Notes: a model not told the origin generated them from the letters alone. A stretch of 64,000 bases of DNA from Candidatus Methanoperedens sp. (GCA_012026835.1 VEPN01000014.1:1-64000); one strand, 5' to 3'; shown: positions 9,240 through 17,746, counted from the first letter of the stretch. Numbers and translations are program-made.

Positions 9240-10462
9240 TCTAATCTTGAATACTCAAAAACGACATCGTTTTTCTTATTTATTAATTCAGAAAGCAAAT
9301 CAGCGATCAGGGGAAGTTCTCTTACCTGGTGCCTGATTTTCTTTATCAGGCGTTCGACCTGGAGCTGTGTGCCGGTTATTATAAGACTAACTTTGTCTGT
9401 TTCATGAGATACAGCCTCGCGCGGAAGTGCTGCATCTCCTCCCCTTGCAAGCATCTCCTGTTTTATTATCAGGGCTTCGGTAGTTGTGATGTTGCGGAGC
9501 CGGATATTATAATGTATGGTTTTTTTCTTCATGACCTCTCTTCCTGCCGGAGTTGCGCCGATGGAGTGCATTGCCCTTGCGCAGTCTTCGGGATTTTTTA
9601 TATCGAGTAATTCTGCTTCGATTATGCCTGATTTTATAGCAGGTATTCTTGCCCTTGCACTCTCTGCTATCCTGATTGCATCAACGGTGGGCGCAACATC
9701 GTGGGTTCTTATTATATGGGCTCCGTTTCGAACCGCGATGGCTGTGGCAGCAAGGCTTCCATAAAGCCTCTCTTCCGCTGGCTTCTTTAAGGTCTCACCG
9801 ATAAAGGATTTCCTTGATAGCGCGGCAAGTATGGGCTTCTCAAAAATCCGGAGTCTCTGGAGATTATCTATGGTCTCGTAATCATATATCGGAAGTTTTT
9901 CAGTTGTCCACCTCCCGATAGCAGGGTCGATGATAATATTATCGGGCGATATTCCTCTATCCTCTGCGCCTGATATTATTCTTTCCAGGGAATCCATCAC
10001 GGCATCTATGCCCACCGGGTCGCCGGGAACTCTGTTGCTTGCCATAAGTATTACAGGGCATCCGTGGTCTTTCACTACATCAGCCATCCCTGCATCAGCC
10101 GTAAAGCCGCTTACATCATTGATGATGCTGGCTCCGGCATCAAGCGCTTCATCCGCAATATCTGGGAACATTGTATCTATTGAAACCGGGATATCAATTT
10201 CCTTCAGGAGCTTTACTGCAGGAATAAGACGCGAATATTCTTCTTGTTTTGAGATTTTCCCTGCCAGCGGCCAGGTGGAACGCGCGCCAATATCAATAAT
10301 ATCAGCCCCTTCTTCAACCATCTTCAGGGCAGCATCGAGAACAGCGTCCGGAGGAACAACAGAACCTTTATAAAAAGACTCACTGCTAAGGTTTATTACG
10401 CCCATCACTCTCACAGGCTGATTGTCTCCGACTCTCAATCCTGCAATGGTTTTTTCTATCAC
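9236..10462 (-). CDS. folP: Dihydropteroate synthase-like protein, long form
   Basis: 408 aa. Residues 1-275 are a pterin-binding barrel: MGVINLSSESFY, DIGARSTWP, SIDTMFPDIA, INDVSGF, IIDPAIGRW and ALSRKSFIGE. The C-terminal ~125 residues, including a KQEMLARGGDAALPREA stretch, match the extension found on long bacterial/archaeal DHPS proteins. It should join a pterin pyrophosphate to p-aminobenzoate or, for methanopterin, to a ribofuranosyl-aminobenzene. It is the first gene of the five-gene operon and overlaps metV by 4 bp. Confidence 0.87.
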   Translation of the reverse strand: MIEKTIAGLRVGDNQPVRVMGVINLSSESFYKGSVVPPDAVLDAALKMVEEGADIIDIGARSTWPLAGKISKQEEYSRLIPAVKLLKEIDIPVSIDTMFPDIADEALDAGASIINDVSGFTADAGMADVVKDHGCPVILMASNRVPGDPVGIDAVMDSLERIISGAEDRGISPDNIIIDPAIGRWTTEKLPIYDYETIDNLQRLRIFEKPILAALSRKSFIGETLKKPAEERLYGSLAATAIAVRNGAHIIRTHDVAPTVDAIRIAESARARIPAIKSGIIEAELLDIKNPEDCARAMHSIGATPAGREVMKKKTIHYNIRLRNITTTEALIIKQEMLARGGDAALPREAVSHETDKVSLIITGTQLQVERLIKKIRHQVRELPLIADLLSELINKKNDVVFEYSRLE

Positions 10463-10779
10463 GTTTTACCTTAATACTTTTTAACTACTCATAAGGTTTG
10501 CGTCTTCCATCGTGCTATATCGAGAGTAATTACATACATAATAACGACAGATCGTCGTTCATGCAAAAAGCTCCCGCCCGATCTCAAATGCATGCCTCAA
10601 TTATTAGGATAGTTCAATAGATCAAAAACGATAGCTACAGGCCTTGGCTTAAGTCCGGGGTTTGGTGACGAAACACAGGGAAATGCGATGCTGCAAAGCA
10701 TTGTACGAGTTCCCGGGTATTGGAAAAATAATCTGCCGGGAATATGGTATCCTGGCACTTCAACATGAAGTTATTAATC
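10463..10779. other. Intergenic region with inverted repeats
   Basis: Lies upstream of folP and downstream of the minus-strand 10780 gene. It holds two inverted repeats: AACGAC-AGATC-GTCGTT at 10543-10559, and TTCCCGG/CCGGGAA with a 19-nt loop at 10710-10742. The plus strand is open from about 10618 to 10770 without a start codon; I do not recognise the peptide. GC content seems higher between 10635 and 10745 than around it. It could be a structured RNA or a remnant of inserted DNA. Confidence 0.4.
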
Positions 10780-11187
10780 TCAGGTTTTCTTGCCTTTCAT
10801 GACTGTCAGGAATTTCTGAATGTAATCTTTTAGCGTCTTTCCCTCCTTCTTTGGCTGATCACCCGGTTTTCCGGGTTCTGGCACAGATTTTGGCTGCGGT
10901 TTCGGTTTTGCTTCTCTTAAAAGGTACCAGGAAACCACCTCGGCATACGCTATGATCCCGATGAATGCCGACCATATAAAAAGCAGGATATGGATATTAT
11001 TTACAGGCACCACAAAAGAGAATTGCTCTACCGAAAGGAACCCCAGCGCCAGGTCGGGAAGGAGAAGAATGATGACCACAGGAACGATTATCAGGACAGC
11101 GGCTGAAAGCAGCGGCGATACGTAAACGAGGATCAGCAAAATTATCAATGCATATATAAAAAAAACCAGTAAAGATATAATATCCAT
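10780..11187 (-). CDS. Small membrane protein with charged cytoplasmic tail
   Basis: 135 aa. Three hydrophobic segments in residues 1-90 (starting MDIISLLVFFIYALIILL) are followed by a Pro/Lys-rich linker (PKPQPKSVPEPGKPG) and a basic helix. No family recognised. The ATG follows the stop of the upstream 561-aa gene after one base, with GAGGC as ribosome binding site, so the two are an operon and may form a surface-anchored unit. Confidence 0.65.
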   Translation of the reverse strand: MDIISLLVFFIYALIILLILVYVSPLLSAAVLIIVPVVIILLLPDLALGFLSVEQFSFVVPVNNIHILLFIWSAFIGIIAYAEVVSWYLLREAKPKPQPKSVPEPGKPGDQPKKEGKTLKDYIQKFLTVMKGKKT

Positions 11188-11188
11188 T

Positions 11189-12874
11189 TTATTGCCTCTT
11201 CTTTGATCTTATTGATATATAAGCGGCCATGGCAACACTGCTGATAATTCCTGCTATCGCCATGAACGATACTATCATGAACAGCAGCATTTCCATCGGT
11301 CTGGCATTTATTTGTTGTATATTATTATTTTTCATATTAATGTCATTATTCTTACTTGTATTTTGTTCAACAGTTTCGGCGGGTTCATTATATTCCGCAG
11401 CTTTAATCGTGTTCGATTGCGCCTGTTTGAAAACACCGCGGATATCACGGTAAACAGCCTGTGCAGCGGGCAGATTTTCGACACTGCCCTGCAACGAGTA
11501 CGTCAATATGGTGTTTTCGCCTCCCTCGAGCAACCCCGACCACTCTGGAATCCCCTCCAGTACCGGATAGCCTTCAGGTATCTCATCTGATACATTCACC
11601 AGCGCAGGCCTGTCTCCAGTATTGCTGACCAGCAATTTCACATCAGTACGGGTATTCCTTTTTATAGCGGATTTGGTAACCTCGATCAACGGCCCGTGTA
11701 CTGTCATCGTCATTTCTCTTGAGGCCGAGGACTGGTTCTTCCACTTTGCCACGGCAGGAGGGAATATATACTGCCCGATTTTCTGGGGCAAAGTGATGTA
11801 CGAGATATTTGCCGACCCGCCAGGTTTAATCTTTATAAGCCAGGTCAGGTGTTTTTGATCAAGGGTTTCATTCTCATACACTGTGTCATAAATGCTGACC
11901 GATTCTTCGGTTGGACCCGCGTTATGTATCAATAGTTCCACTGTCACATTTTTTTCATCAGTATCCGTGGGAACAATTTTTCTTATGGATATAACAGGCA
12001 ACGTATGGATAACCTTGCTGGTAGTTGTTATGTAGACATTGCCCAGGTAATCCCGCATTTCAACGGATGCGGTAATGGTACCTGAGGAATTTGCAGGGAA
12101 TTGCGCTATCCTGGAACTAAGAAACCTCGTACCCGAAACGTTAACAAGAGAAACCATTGAAGGTTGCATTTGCATATTTGCGCTGTTCTCAAGGGCAATG
12201 CCTGCTATATTCAGCGTATTGTCGACGCTTAAGTTCACTGTAACCAGTATCGGTTCATCAGGAGCATATTCCTCTTTATCTGTAAAGATACCGGCTTCGG
12301 TGACAGGTGATGGGATGGTCAGGAATTCAAGTTCCACAAAGCCTTCGGGGTTTATGTCCCTGGCAAATATCCTGAGATTTCCATAGTCGCCTGTGCTGTT
12401 TTTTTCGAAAACCTTCGTTTCTGCCATTGTTGAGTTTGATATTACGAGGCTTACAGAATCGGAAGTGAAGGTGTCTGCACTAATGGTATAACTCCCGACA
12501 TTATATTTCTCCCCCCATTTCAACACTTTAATGCCTGATGATTTCCAGACATCCCTGTTCTCAAGCCTGCTGATACCGATCCAGGAATATTCCCCTTTTA
12601 TCCCCAGTAATGTTACTTTTATATTGCTATACTCATGGAAATCATTTATACTAAAGTCCTGCTGGCTAATCCTGGTCTGGTCCCTGTAAACGGTGATGGA
12701 AGCCTTTTCATCATCCAGGGGTTTTGCTTTTATAAGGAATTTTTCATATGTTAACGATTCGTTAGCCCTGATAAATCCTGAAGATTGGGCTGCCCAGACA
12801 TCATTAATACTATCGGCGGATACTAAAGGAGGAAAAAAGAGTATTGTAAAACATATTATAATTTTTATGTCCAT
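11189..12874 (-). CDS. Secreted, C-terminally anchored surface protein with Ig-like repeats
   Basis: 561 aa. A signal peptide (MDIKIIICFTILFFPPLVSA) precedes a long beta-rich ectodomain with at least three Ig/CARDB-like modules, including ILVTVNLSVDNTLNIAGI and VTVELLIHNAGPTEE. Many N-glycosylation sequons (NES, NST, NSS, NVS) are present. One TM helix near the end (LLFMIVSFMAIAGIISSV) is followed by a short basic tail. It is a cell-surface protein of unknown ligand. Its promoter region is shared with the divergent HEAT-CheC gene; a TTTAAA element lies only about 10 bp upstream of the ATG. Confidence 0.7.
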   Translation of the reverse strand: MDIKIIICFTILFFPPLVSADSINDVWAAQSSGFIRANESLTYEKFLIKAKPLDDEKASITVYRDQTRISQQDFSINDFHEYSNIKVTLLGIKGEYSWIGISRLENRDVWKSSGIKVLKWGEKYNVGSYTISADTFTSDSVSLVISNSTMAETKVFEKNSTGDYGNLRIFARDINPEGFVELEFLTIPSPVTEAGIFTDKEEYAPDEPILVTVNLSVDNTLNIAGIALENSANMQMQPSMVSLVNVSGTRFLSSRIAQFPANSSGTITASVEMRDYLGNVYITTTSKVIHTLPVISIRKIVPTDTDEKNVTVELLIHNAGPTEESVSIYDTVYENETLDQKHLTWLIKIKPGGSANISYITLPQKIGQYIFPPAVAKWKNQSSASREMTMTVHGPLIEVTKSAIKRNTRTDVKLLVSNTGDRPALVNVSDEIPEGYPVLEGIPEWSGLLEGGENTILTYSLQGSVENLPAAQAVYRDIRGVFKQAQSNTIKAAEYNEPAETVEQNTSKNNDINMKNNNIQQINARPMEMLLFMIVSFMAIAGIISSVAMAAYISIRSKKRQ

Positions 12875-12942
12875 TATACTTTAAATTGAATTCTATTAAT
12901 TTAAGCTTTTTCTTAAAACCCCTGTATGAAATATTCCCTTCT

Positions 12943-12968
12943 TCACACCCTTATTTATATCAGTGTGA
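12943..12968 (+). promoter_or_regulatory. TCACA-type promoter (single box plus inverted box) of the HEAT-CheC gene
   Basis: TCACAC at 12943, then TTTATAT at 12954 exactly 11 bp later, then an inverted GTGTGA at 12963, three bases after the TATA box. The distal repeat found in the other copies is missing. The inverted copy after the TATA box recurs upstream of the receiver gene at 48344. Confidence 0.65.
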
Positions 12969-13020
12969 ATCCAAGGCGAATAATACTAAGTGTTTGGAAA
13001 TTTTCATCCGAGGTATAAGA

Positions 13021-15084
13021 TTGCCCTTAGACCATATTGATTTAAAAGAAATGAAAAAGAGCGGGGATATTGAGGGTTTGCTCAGTGTTCTTGATACAGG
13101 CGACCCTAAAGATATGGGAGAGGCGATACGCATGCTGGGAGAACTTAGATCAAGGAAAGCCATCAGGTCGCTTGTCGGATTGCTTGAAAGAGACAACATC
13201 CAGGTTCGCGCGAATTCGGCATGGGCACTGGGTGAAATCGGTGAATCCAAAGCTGTTCTTCCTCTTATCGGGCTCTTGAACGATCCGAGCGATAACGTGA
13301 GGGTATATGCGGCATGGGCACTTGGAAAGATAGGTGATAAACGTGCCCTCAACGCACTGAATACAGCTTTGAAGAACGGTTCACAGGATCTAAGAAAACA
13401 CGCCAGGGAAGCAATAGCGAGAATCGAGTCTAATAAGCTCAAAGGAGGGGATGATGACAACGGTTCAATGGAAGAAGAGCCCCAATCCCAGGAAATGGCG
13501 GGCCTGGCGCTTGTAACTCTTGATGTTCCTCTGGGCCTGTTCGAATGCGATTATGTGTCCAAGGTAGAAGGAGAATCAAGGAAAGGTAATACGATGAGAT
13601 TTTCAGGCGATGTGAGTATAGAGGATACTGTTAATTCAAGCCAGGAGAATACGCGAAGGATCGTCCTGGGGTTGAAAAAAGATTTTAGGGGGCTTGTTTC
13701 GATAGATGTCTTATTCAAGTATCTTGATAACGATGGCGGCGAGAAGACAAGCTCCGTCTGGTTGCAAATGGAATCTGTTTCCGGCGAAACATACCAGGAA
13801 CCGGTCCAGGAAGAGGAAGTGCAAAGGAGAAAGGCATCCCGCCAGGTTTTCAAGAAATCCAGGATAAAGCCCGCAAGAAAGGTAGCCAGGCCAGTTGAAG
13901 ATGAAATCCCTGATAACGGGGAGGATGAGGAACCGCAAAGTGAGGAACAGCCTTCTTTTGAAGTTCCAGTGGCTCCAGTGGCTCCAGTGCAGGAGGTTCC
14001 GAAGAAGAAAGGAACTTCAAGAAGGAAACCTGCGCCTGTTGAAGCTGAAAAATCTGGCCAGGAGCAGGTGCCGGAGAGCCGGGTCACCGAACCTCATGAG
14101 GCGGTGATAGAGGAACCACAGTCTCCTCCAGTACAGGAAATAAAACCTGAAACTGTACCGCAACCGCAGGCAGTTGAGCAACCACAGACTGTTGTTCAGC
14201 CGAAGCAGGAGGTAAAACCCGAATCTATACAGCAGCAGGCAGTAGAAAAACCACAGGTTATTGCCACACCAAAACAGGAAACAAAACCTGAAGGGGCACC
14301 GCAACCTCAGGTTGCAGTTCCAACGAAGCAGGAAGCAAAACCTGAAGAAGCCTCACAACCTCATGCGACGGAAAAACCGCAGGTTGCCGCTCCTCCAATA
14401 CAGGAGGCAAAGCCTGAAACTGTACCGCAACCGCAGGCAGTCCAGCCTAAGCAGGAAGTAAAACCTGAAGCTATGCCGCAGGCCGGTGTGGATTCGGCGG
14501 TCAGGTTATTATCAGATATCGGAATGTCGGGGATGACTGAAGCCGCATCAGCGGTCACCCAGCTTGGCGGCCAGGAAGCCGACTCGCTCCAATCCAGGCT
14601 CCGCACACTTCCTGTGGACCAGATACCTGATGAACTCACAAATCTTGGAGAATATATAGCATCGGTTGAGGTCAAGCTCAAGGGCAAGGGCGAATCGGGG
14701 GAAATGAGAGGCGAGATGCAGATGTATTTCCCGAAAAATGTTGCCCTTGATATCGCAAACGAGCTCCTTTGCAACGGGCCGGGTACGGCGGTAAAAGATT
14801 TCACAGAGGATATAATTTCAACCCTTAAAGAAACTGCCAATATTTTCGGGGGGCAGTATGTAAGCGCTATATCCGAATATATCGAGATCCCGATTTACCT
14901 TGAAGCCCCTGCGTTTAAGACAGGTGCATCGGCACAGGTGGCTGAATCCCTTATGAAAGATATTGCAGGAAAAGTTGAGTTTGTCCTTGCGACAGACCTT
15001 GCTTTCGGGAATGGGAAGACGGGGCGGTTGATCATGCTCCTTGACCCGAAATCGTATGATATCATAATAACCAAGCTCTTCTGA
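13021..15084 (+). CDS. HEAT-repeat / PQ-rich linker / CheC-like phosphatase fusion
   Basis: About 687 aa from the TTG at 13021, chosen because GAGGT lies 8 bp upstream and the region before it does not look coding; in-frame earlier starts exist at 12886. Domains: about four HEAT repeats (residues ~10-135, e.g. ANSAWALGEIGESKAV), a beta-rich domain (~155-265), a long Pro/Gln/Glu/Lys-rich linker with degenerate repeats (~290-540), and a C-terminal CheC/CheX-like domain. The last contains S-x3-E-x2-N-x22-P (STLKETAN, proline codon at 14908), which matches the CheC phosphatase active-site pattern. It may dephosphorylate CheY while the HEAT part docks on a partner. I know of no described protein with this architecture. 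Confidence 0.8.
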   Translation: MPLDHIDLKEMKKSGDIEGLLSVLDTGDPKDMGEAIRMLGELRSRKAIRSLVGLLERDNIQVRANSAWALGEIGESKAVLPLIGLLNDPSDNVRVYAAWALGKIGDKRALNALNTALKNGSQDLRKHAREAIARIESNKLKGGDDDNGSMEEEPQSQEMAGLALVTLDVPLGLFECDYVSKVEGESRKGNTMRFSGDVSIEDTVNSSQENTRRIVLGLKKDFRGLVSIDVLFKYLDNDGGEKTSSVWLQMESVSGETYQEPVQEEEVQRRKASRQVFKKSRIKPARKVARPVEDEIPDNGEDEEPQSEEQPSFEVPVAPVAPVQEVPKKKGTSRRKPAPVEAEKSGQEQVPESRVTEPHEAVIEEPQSPPVQEIKPETVPQPQAVEQPQTVVQPKQEVKPESIQQQAVEKPQVIATPKQETKPEGAPQPQVAVPTKQEAKPEEASQPHATEKPQVAAPPIQEAKPETVPQPQAVQPKQEVKPEAMPQAGVDSAVRLLSDIGMSGMTEAASAVTQLGGQEADSLQSRLRTLPVDQIPDELTNLGEYIASVEVKLKGKGESGEMRGEMQMYFPKNVALDIANELLCNGPGTAVKDFTEDIISTLKETANIFGGQYVSAISEYIEIPIYLEAPAFKTGASAQVAESLMKDIAGKVEFVLATDLAFGNGKTGRLIMLLDPKSYDIIITKLF
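14140..14490 (+). repeat. Degenerate PQ/KPE tandem repeat in the linker
   Basis: The linker repeats a block of about 20-33 aa of the type QEVKPE..PQPQAVE.PQV (examples: ETVPQPQAVEQPQ, QETKPEGAPQPQ, QEAKPETVPQPQAV). DNA copies such as CCTGAAACTGTACCGCAACC occur twice, at 14148 and 14413. Likely an extended, flexible spacer. Confidence 0.7.
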
Positions 15085-15091
15085 TCGAAAC

Positions 15092-15108
15092 CCTAAAAAA
15101 GCTTTAGG
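15092..15108. terminator. Hairpin between convergent genes
   Basis: CCTAAA-AAAGC-TTTAGG lies in the 53-bp gap between the convergent HEAT-CheC and ArlD/E-like genes. Its position suits a bidirectional terminator, although no strong T tract follows. Confidence 0.35.
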
Positions 15109-15137
15109 ATGCTGTGGCAGGCTATTCCCAATAATCG

Positions 15138-16238
15138 CTAAGACGTATAAATCTCATTCCCGCGGATTACCTTCTCTGCGTCCCTTTCAAGTTTTGAAAA
15201 CATATTCTTATCAACTTTCTTTCCTGTAAGCTGCTCGATAAACATGAGGGACTTGGCATGGTCTTCGGGGAGCAGTTTCCATGTCGGCCTCTCCACGTAG
15301 TAATCTATCCCGTTTGCATAGTTCATCATTTTTATAGAAACGTCCTCGCTTATCCAGCCAATTTCAATGTAATACTCAAGTATATCATTGAGGTTGTTCC
15401 TTCCCACTTTTTCAAGCAGGAACTCTATCCAGTTCAGCATGATGATCGAGGTCTCAACCCTGTTATCGAGATAAGGCAACTTCGCCCCGTTGCCGTTATC
15501 CGAATATTGAGGTACAGGTTCTGATGATAATGGGTTTTGGGGTGCACCCGGGGTCTTCTGGGATGCAGGAGCAGGTGCGTTTTTTTGCATCTGTTCTTCT
15601 ATTATGGGCTTAAGGTTATCGAAGACCTGTTCCATGACTTTTTGTATAAGTTCATCCTGGTTGGGTGAACTCGTTTGTATTATTTGTGTCATTGCCTCAA
15701 GCCTGTTCTCGATTGTTTTGAATTTGTTATCGAATTCATCCTTCAGGCCTGCGGGGATTTCCGGGGTTTTCTGGCTCAAGGCTTCGATCTTTTTCTCTAT
15801 TTGTTCTATTTTTTCAGGAGCAACGCTCCCCTTGTCCCCCACAAAAGGGTTTACTGTGCTTGAAACCACTTCATATAAGGATAACAATTCAAGGAGGCTT
15901 TCATCTATCTTATCAAGCCGGTCTTTAAATTCATCTATCCTCTGCTTGGATGCCGAGACCGTGCTATCCATTTTATTTAATTTCACTTCAAAATCCTTTA
16001 CAGATTCGGTATTTGCGTTTATCTGCTCGGATTTTGAGTTTATCATCTCCTCGATCTTCTTGGCTGATTCTTCCTGGCTTTTTTTAAGCTGTTCAGCAAT
16101 ATCGGGGGTAGCAACTGTAGTAGCAGGGGTTTCAGAAGGGCTGGTTTCAGAAGTCCTTTTTATCTTTTCGATTTTTTTTATGAGGGACTCTTCAGGCATC
16201 TTTAATTTTTTAAACTTCTCCGATAAGTCCTCAAACAT
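15138..16238 (-). CDS. ArlD/E-domain coiled-coil protein (archaellum accessory, ArlCDE-like)
   Basis: 366 aa. The first ~240 residues are a long coiled coil (repeats such as EINANTESVKDFEVKLNK) with a Pro-rich spacer. The last ~110 residues form the archaellar D/E domain: the block ETSIIMLNWIEFLLEKVG, a GWISEDV turn and a KLLPEDHAKSLMFIEQL stretch. In euryarchaea ArlC/D/E sit at the archaellum base and receive signals through CheF. The gene is 33 kb from the archaellin cluster, next to the KaiC-like ATPase and the HEAT-CheC fusion. Only this one C/D/E protein is seen. AAGGA precedes the ATG. Confidence 0.83.
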   Translation of the reverse strand: MFEDLSEKFKKLKMPEESLIKKIEKIKRTSETSPSETPATTVATPDIAEQLKKSQEESAKKIEEMINSKSEQINANTESVKDFEVKLNKMDSTVSASKQRIDEFKDRLDKIDESLLELLSLYEVVSSTVNPFVGDKGSVAPEKIEQIEKKIEALSQKTPEIPAGLKDEFDNKFKTIENRLEAMTQIIQTSSPNQDELIQKVMEQVFDNLKPIIEEQMQKNAPAPASQKTPGAPQNPLSSEPVPQYSDNGNGAKLPYLDNRVETSIIMLNWIEFLLEKVGRNNLNDILEYYIEIGWISEDVSIKMMNYANGIDYYVERPTWKLLPEDHAKSLMFIEQLTGKKVDKNMFSKLERDAEKVIRGNEIYTS

Positions 16239-16351
16239 ATATGTTTCCTTGCATCATCACTATAATGAGCATTATATTAAGTTATTGTATTTAAAGTAAT
16301 TATATTTTTGTACCTTTTCTTGTGTTGAATTTACTTATTATTAAATATGAT

Positions 16352-16380
16352 TCACACACCTTTCACAACTCTGTTTAAAT
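16352..16380 (+). promoter_or_regulatory. TCACA-type promoter of the KaiC-like gene
   Basis: TCACAC at 16352, TCACAA at 16363 and TTTAAAT at 16374: 11-bp and 11-bp spacing. The gene starts 62 bp after the TATA box. Confidence 0.8.
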
Positions 16381-16441
16381 AGAGTACACCATTATCCCAT
16401 ATTCAGGCAATATATTCCATCTTAAATAACATGAGGTTCAT

Positions 16442-17191
16442 ATGCGAATAAAAACAGGAATCGAAGGGTTTGATGGACTTGTTGAAGGTGGTCTTCTCCA
16501 GGGAAGGCAGTATCTTGTCAGCGGGTCACCGGGTAGTGGAAAAACAACCTTTGGTGTGCAATTTCTTGCAGCAGGGGCGCTGGAGGGTGAACCAGGGGCG
16601 TATGTAGCATTATCAGAGAGCATAGGGACGATAATAGAAGATATGTCCAGGTACAATTTGCATCTCGATGAGCTGATCAAGAAGAAGAAATTATTTTTCC
16701 TTGATATCGGACCTACAATGAATTACGGGGAATATGATGAGATTTCAACATATATTACACCCACCCATGAACAACTGCCAGGAGAATCTGCTGAAAACAT
16801 ACCTCCATCGCCATATACTGTATACAAGAACGTGGAAACACTTGTGAAACAATATGGCATTAAGAGACTTGTGATCGATTCGCTTTCAGCCATCAGGTTC
16901 ACCACGCAGGAGCCACCTAAAGAAGAACGCTCCATAGGCAGGTTCATCCGCAACCTGAAAAACGTTGGCTGCACCACCCTTTTGCTCTCAGAACTTACCA
17001 AGCCCGACGCCTATACGATAGAACAATTCGCTTCACACGGGGTTATCTTTCTCCATAATTTCATGGATAAAGGGAGTATGGTAAGAGCTATGCAGATAAT
17101 CAAAATGCGCGGAACAAAACATGACTGCGATATGCATGGCATTGAATTCACGGAAAAAGGCCTGAAAGTACAGAAAACAACGAAGAAATAA
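16442..17191 (+). CDS. KaiC-like RecA-fold ATPase, single domain
   Basis: 249 aa. Walker A GSPGSGKTT at residues ~29-37, Walker B RLVIDSLSAI near 140. The glutamate region after Walker A reads YVALSES rather than the double-Glu of circadian KaiC. Belongs to the COG0467 group that also contains ArlH. It carries the same promoter as the archaellin and che genes, so it is likely to serve motility, perhaps as an ArlH-like regulator of the archaellum motor or as a signalling ATPase. Downstream after 14 bp lies a small gene with a rare start codon. Confidence 0.85.
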   Translation: MRIKTGIEGFDGLVEGGLLQGRQYLVSGSPGSGKTTFGVQFLAAGALEGEPGAYVALSESIGTIIEDMSRYNLHLDELIKKKKLFFLDIGPTMNYGEYDEISTYITPTHEQLPGESAENIPPSPYTVYKNVETLVKQYGIKRLVIDSLSAIRFTTQEPPKEERSIGRFIRNLKNVGCTTLLLSELTKPDAYTIEQFASHGVIFLHNFMDKGSMVRAMQIIKMRGTKHDCDMHGIEFTEKGLKVQKTTKK

Positions 17192-17205
17192 AAAGGAGTC
17201 TGGAA

Positions 17206-17631
17206 ATTATTAAAGGCGACACGTCGGATAAAGAACAGCTCATAAAAAAAATTTATGAGTTCGGATTCGAGGTGGGATATAATAACCACTCGGAAGTTGG
17301 CTGGGTCATAAGAGAGTACACAAAGCTTATTGAAGAAGCCCGGGAACTGGGAATAGAATCGCCGGAAACCCATTATAACGAGGGAAAAACAAAAGGAAAA
17401 TCGGGGAGGAACAAAGGCGTAGGAGTATCACCTGAAGGCAAGTGCGTCGAAGCAGCCGCCAGCCATTCACCTGATACAAAAATAGATCTAAGCGATACCA
17501 CTGATAAGGTACATAGAGAACACTTCCTGAAAAAGCCCTCGCTCAACAGTATTCCTGACATGATTGAAAAAATAAGCATGGTCGATCTTCCCAAATTTCT
17601 TTACGGATTCAAATTATTCCACAAGAAATAG
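17206..17631 (+). CDS. Conserved-looking hypothetical protein with non-standard start
   Basis: About 141 aa if started at the ATT at 17206, seven bases after AAAGGAG. No ATG, GTG or TTG lies near this ribosome binding site in frame; the first normal start is GTG at 17272, but the region before it (IKKIYEFGFEVGY) looks coding. The N-terminal half is helical (WVIREYTKLIEEARELGIE), the middle is polar and low-complexity, and the end is hydrophobic (DLPKFLYGFKLF). Function unknown; cotranscribed with the KaiC-like ATPase. Confidence 0.55.
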   Translation: MIKGDTSDKEQLIKKIYEFGFEVGYNNHSEVGWVIREYTKLIEEARELGIESPETHYNEGKTKGKSGRNKGVGVSPEGKCVEAAASHSPDTKIDLSDTTDKVHREHFLKKPSLNSIPDMIEKISMVDLPKFLYGFKLFHKK

Positions 17632-17632
17632 T

Positions 17633-17661
17633 TCACATTGTTATCACAACTACCTTTAAAT
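17633..17661 (+). promoter_or_regulatory. TCACA-type promoter of the REC-PadR regulator
   Basis: TCACAT at 17633, TCACAA at 17644 and TTTAAAT at 17655, with the same 11/11-bp spacing. Confidence 0.75.
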
Positions 17662-17746
17662 ATTTGCATAATTCCTTTTTATCAATACAGGGAAAAACGG
17701 GTTAAAGCGCTTGAATGATAACTTCTGGAAAAAATAACGTGAAAAA

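Noticed and set aside
10618-10770. Small protein gene on the plus strand upstream of folP
   Set aside because: The frame is open for about 45 codons but has no plausible start near a ribosome binding site and no recognised similarity.
14140-14490. CRISPR-like repeat array
   Set aside because: The repeats are coding, degenerate and in frame within the HEAT-CheC linker, without uniform spacers.
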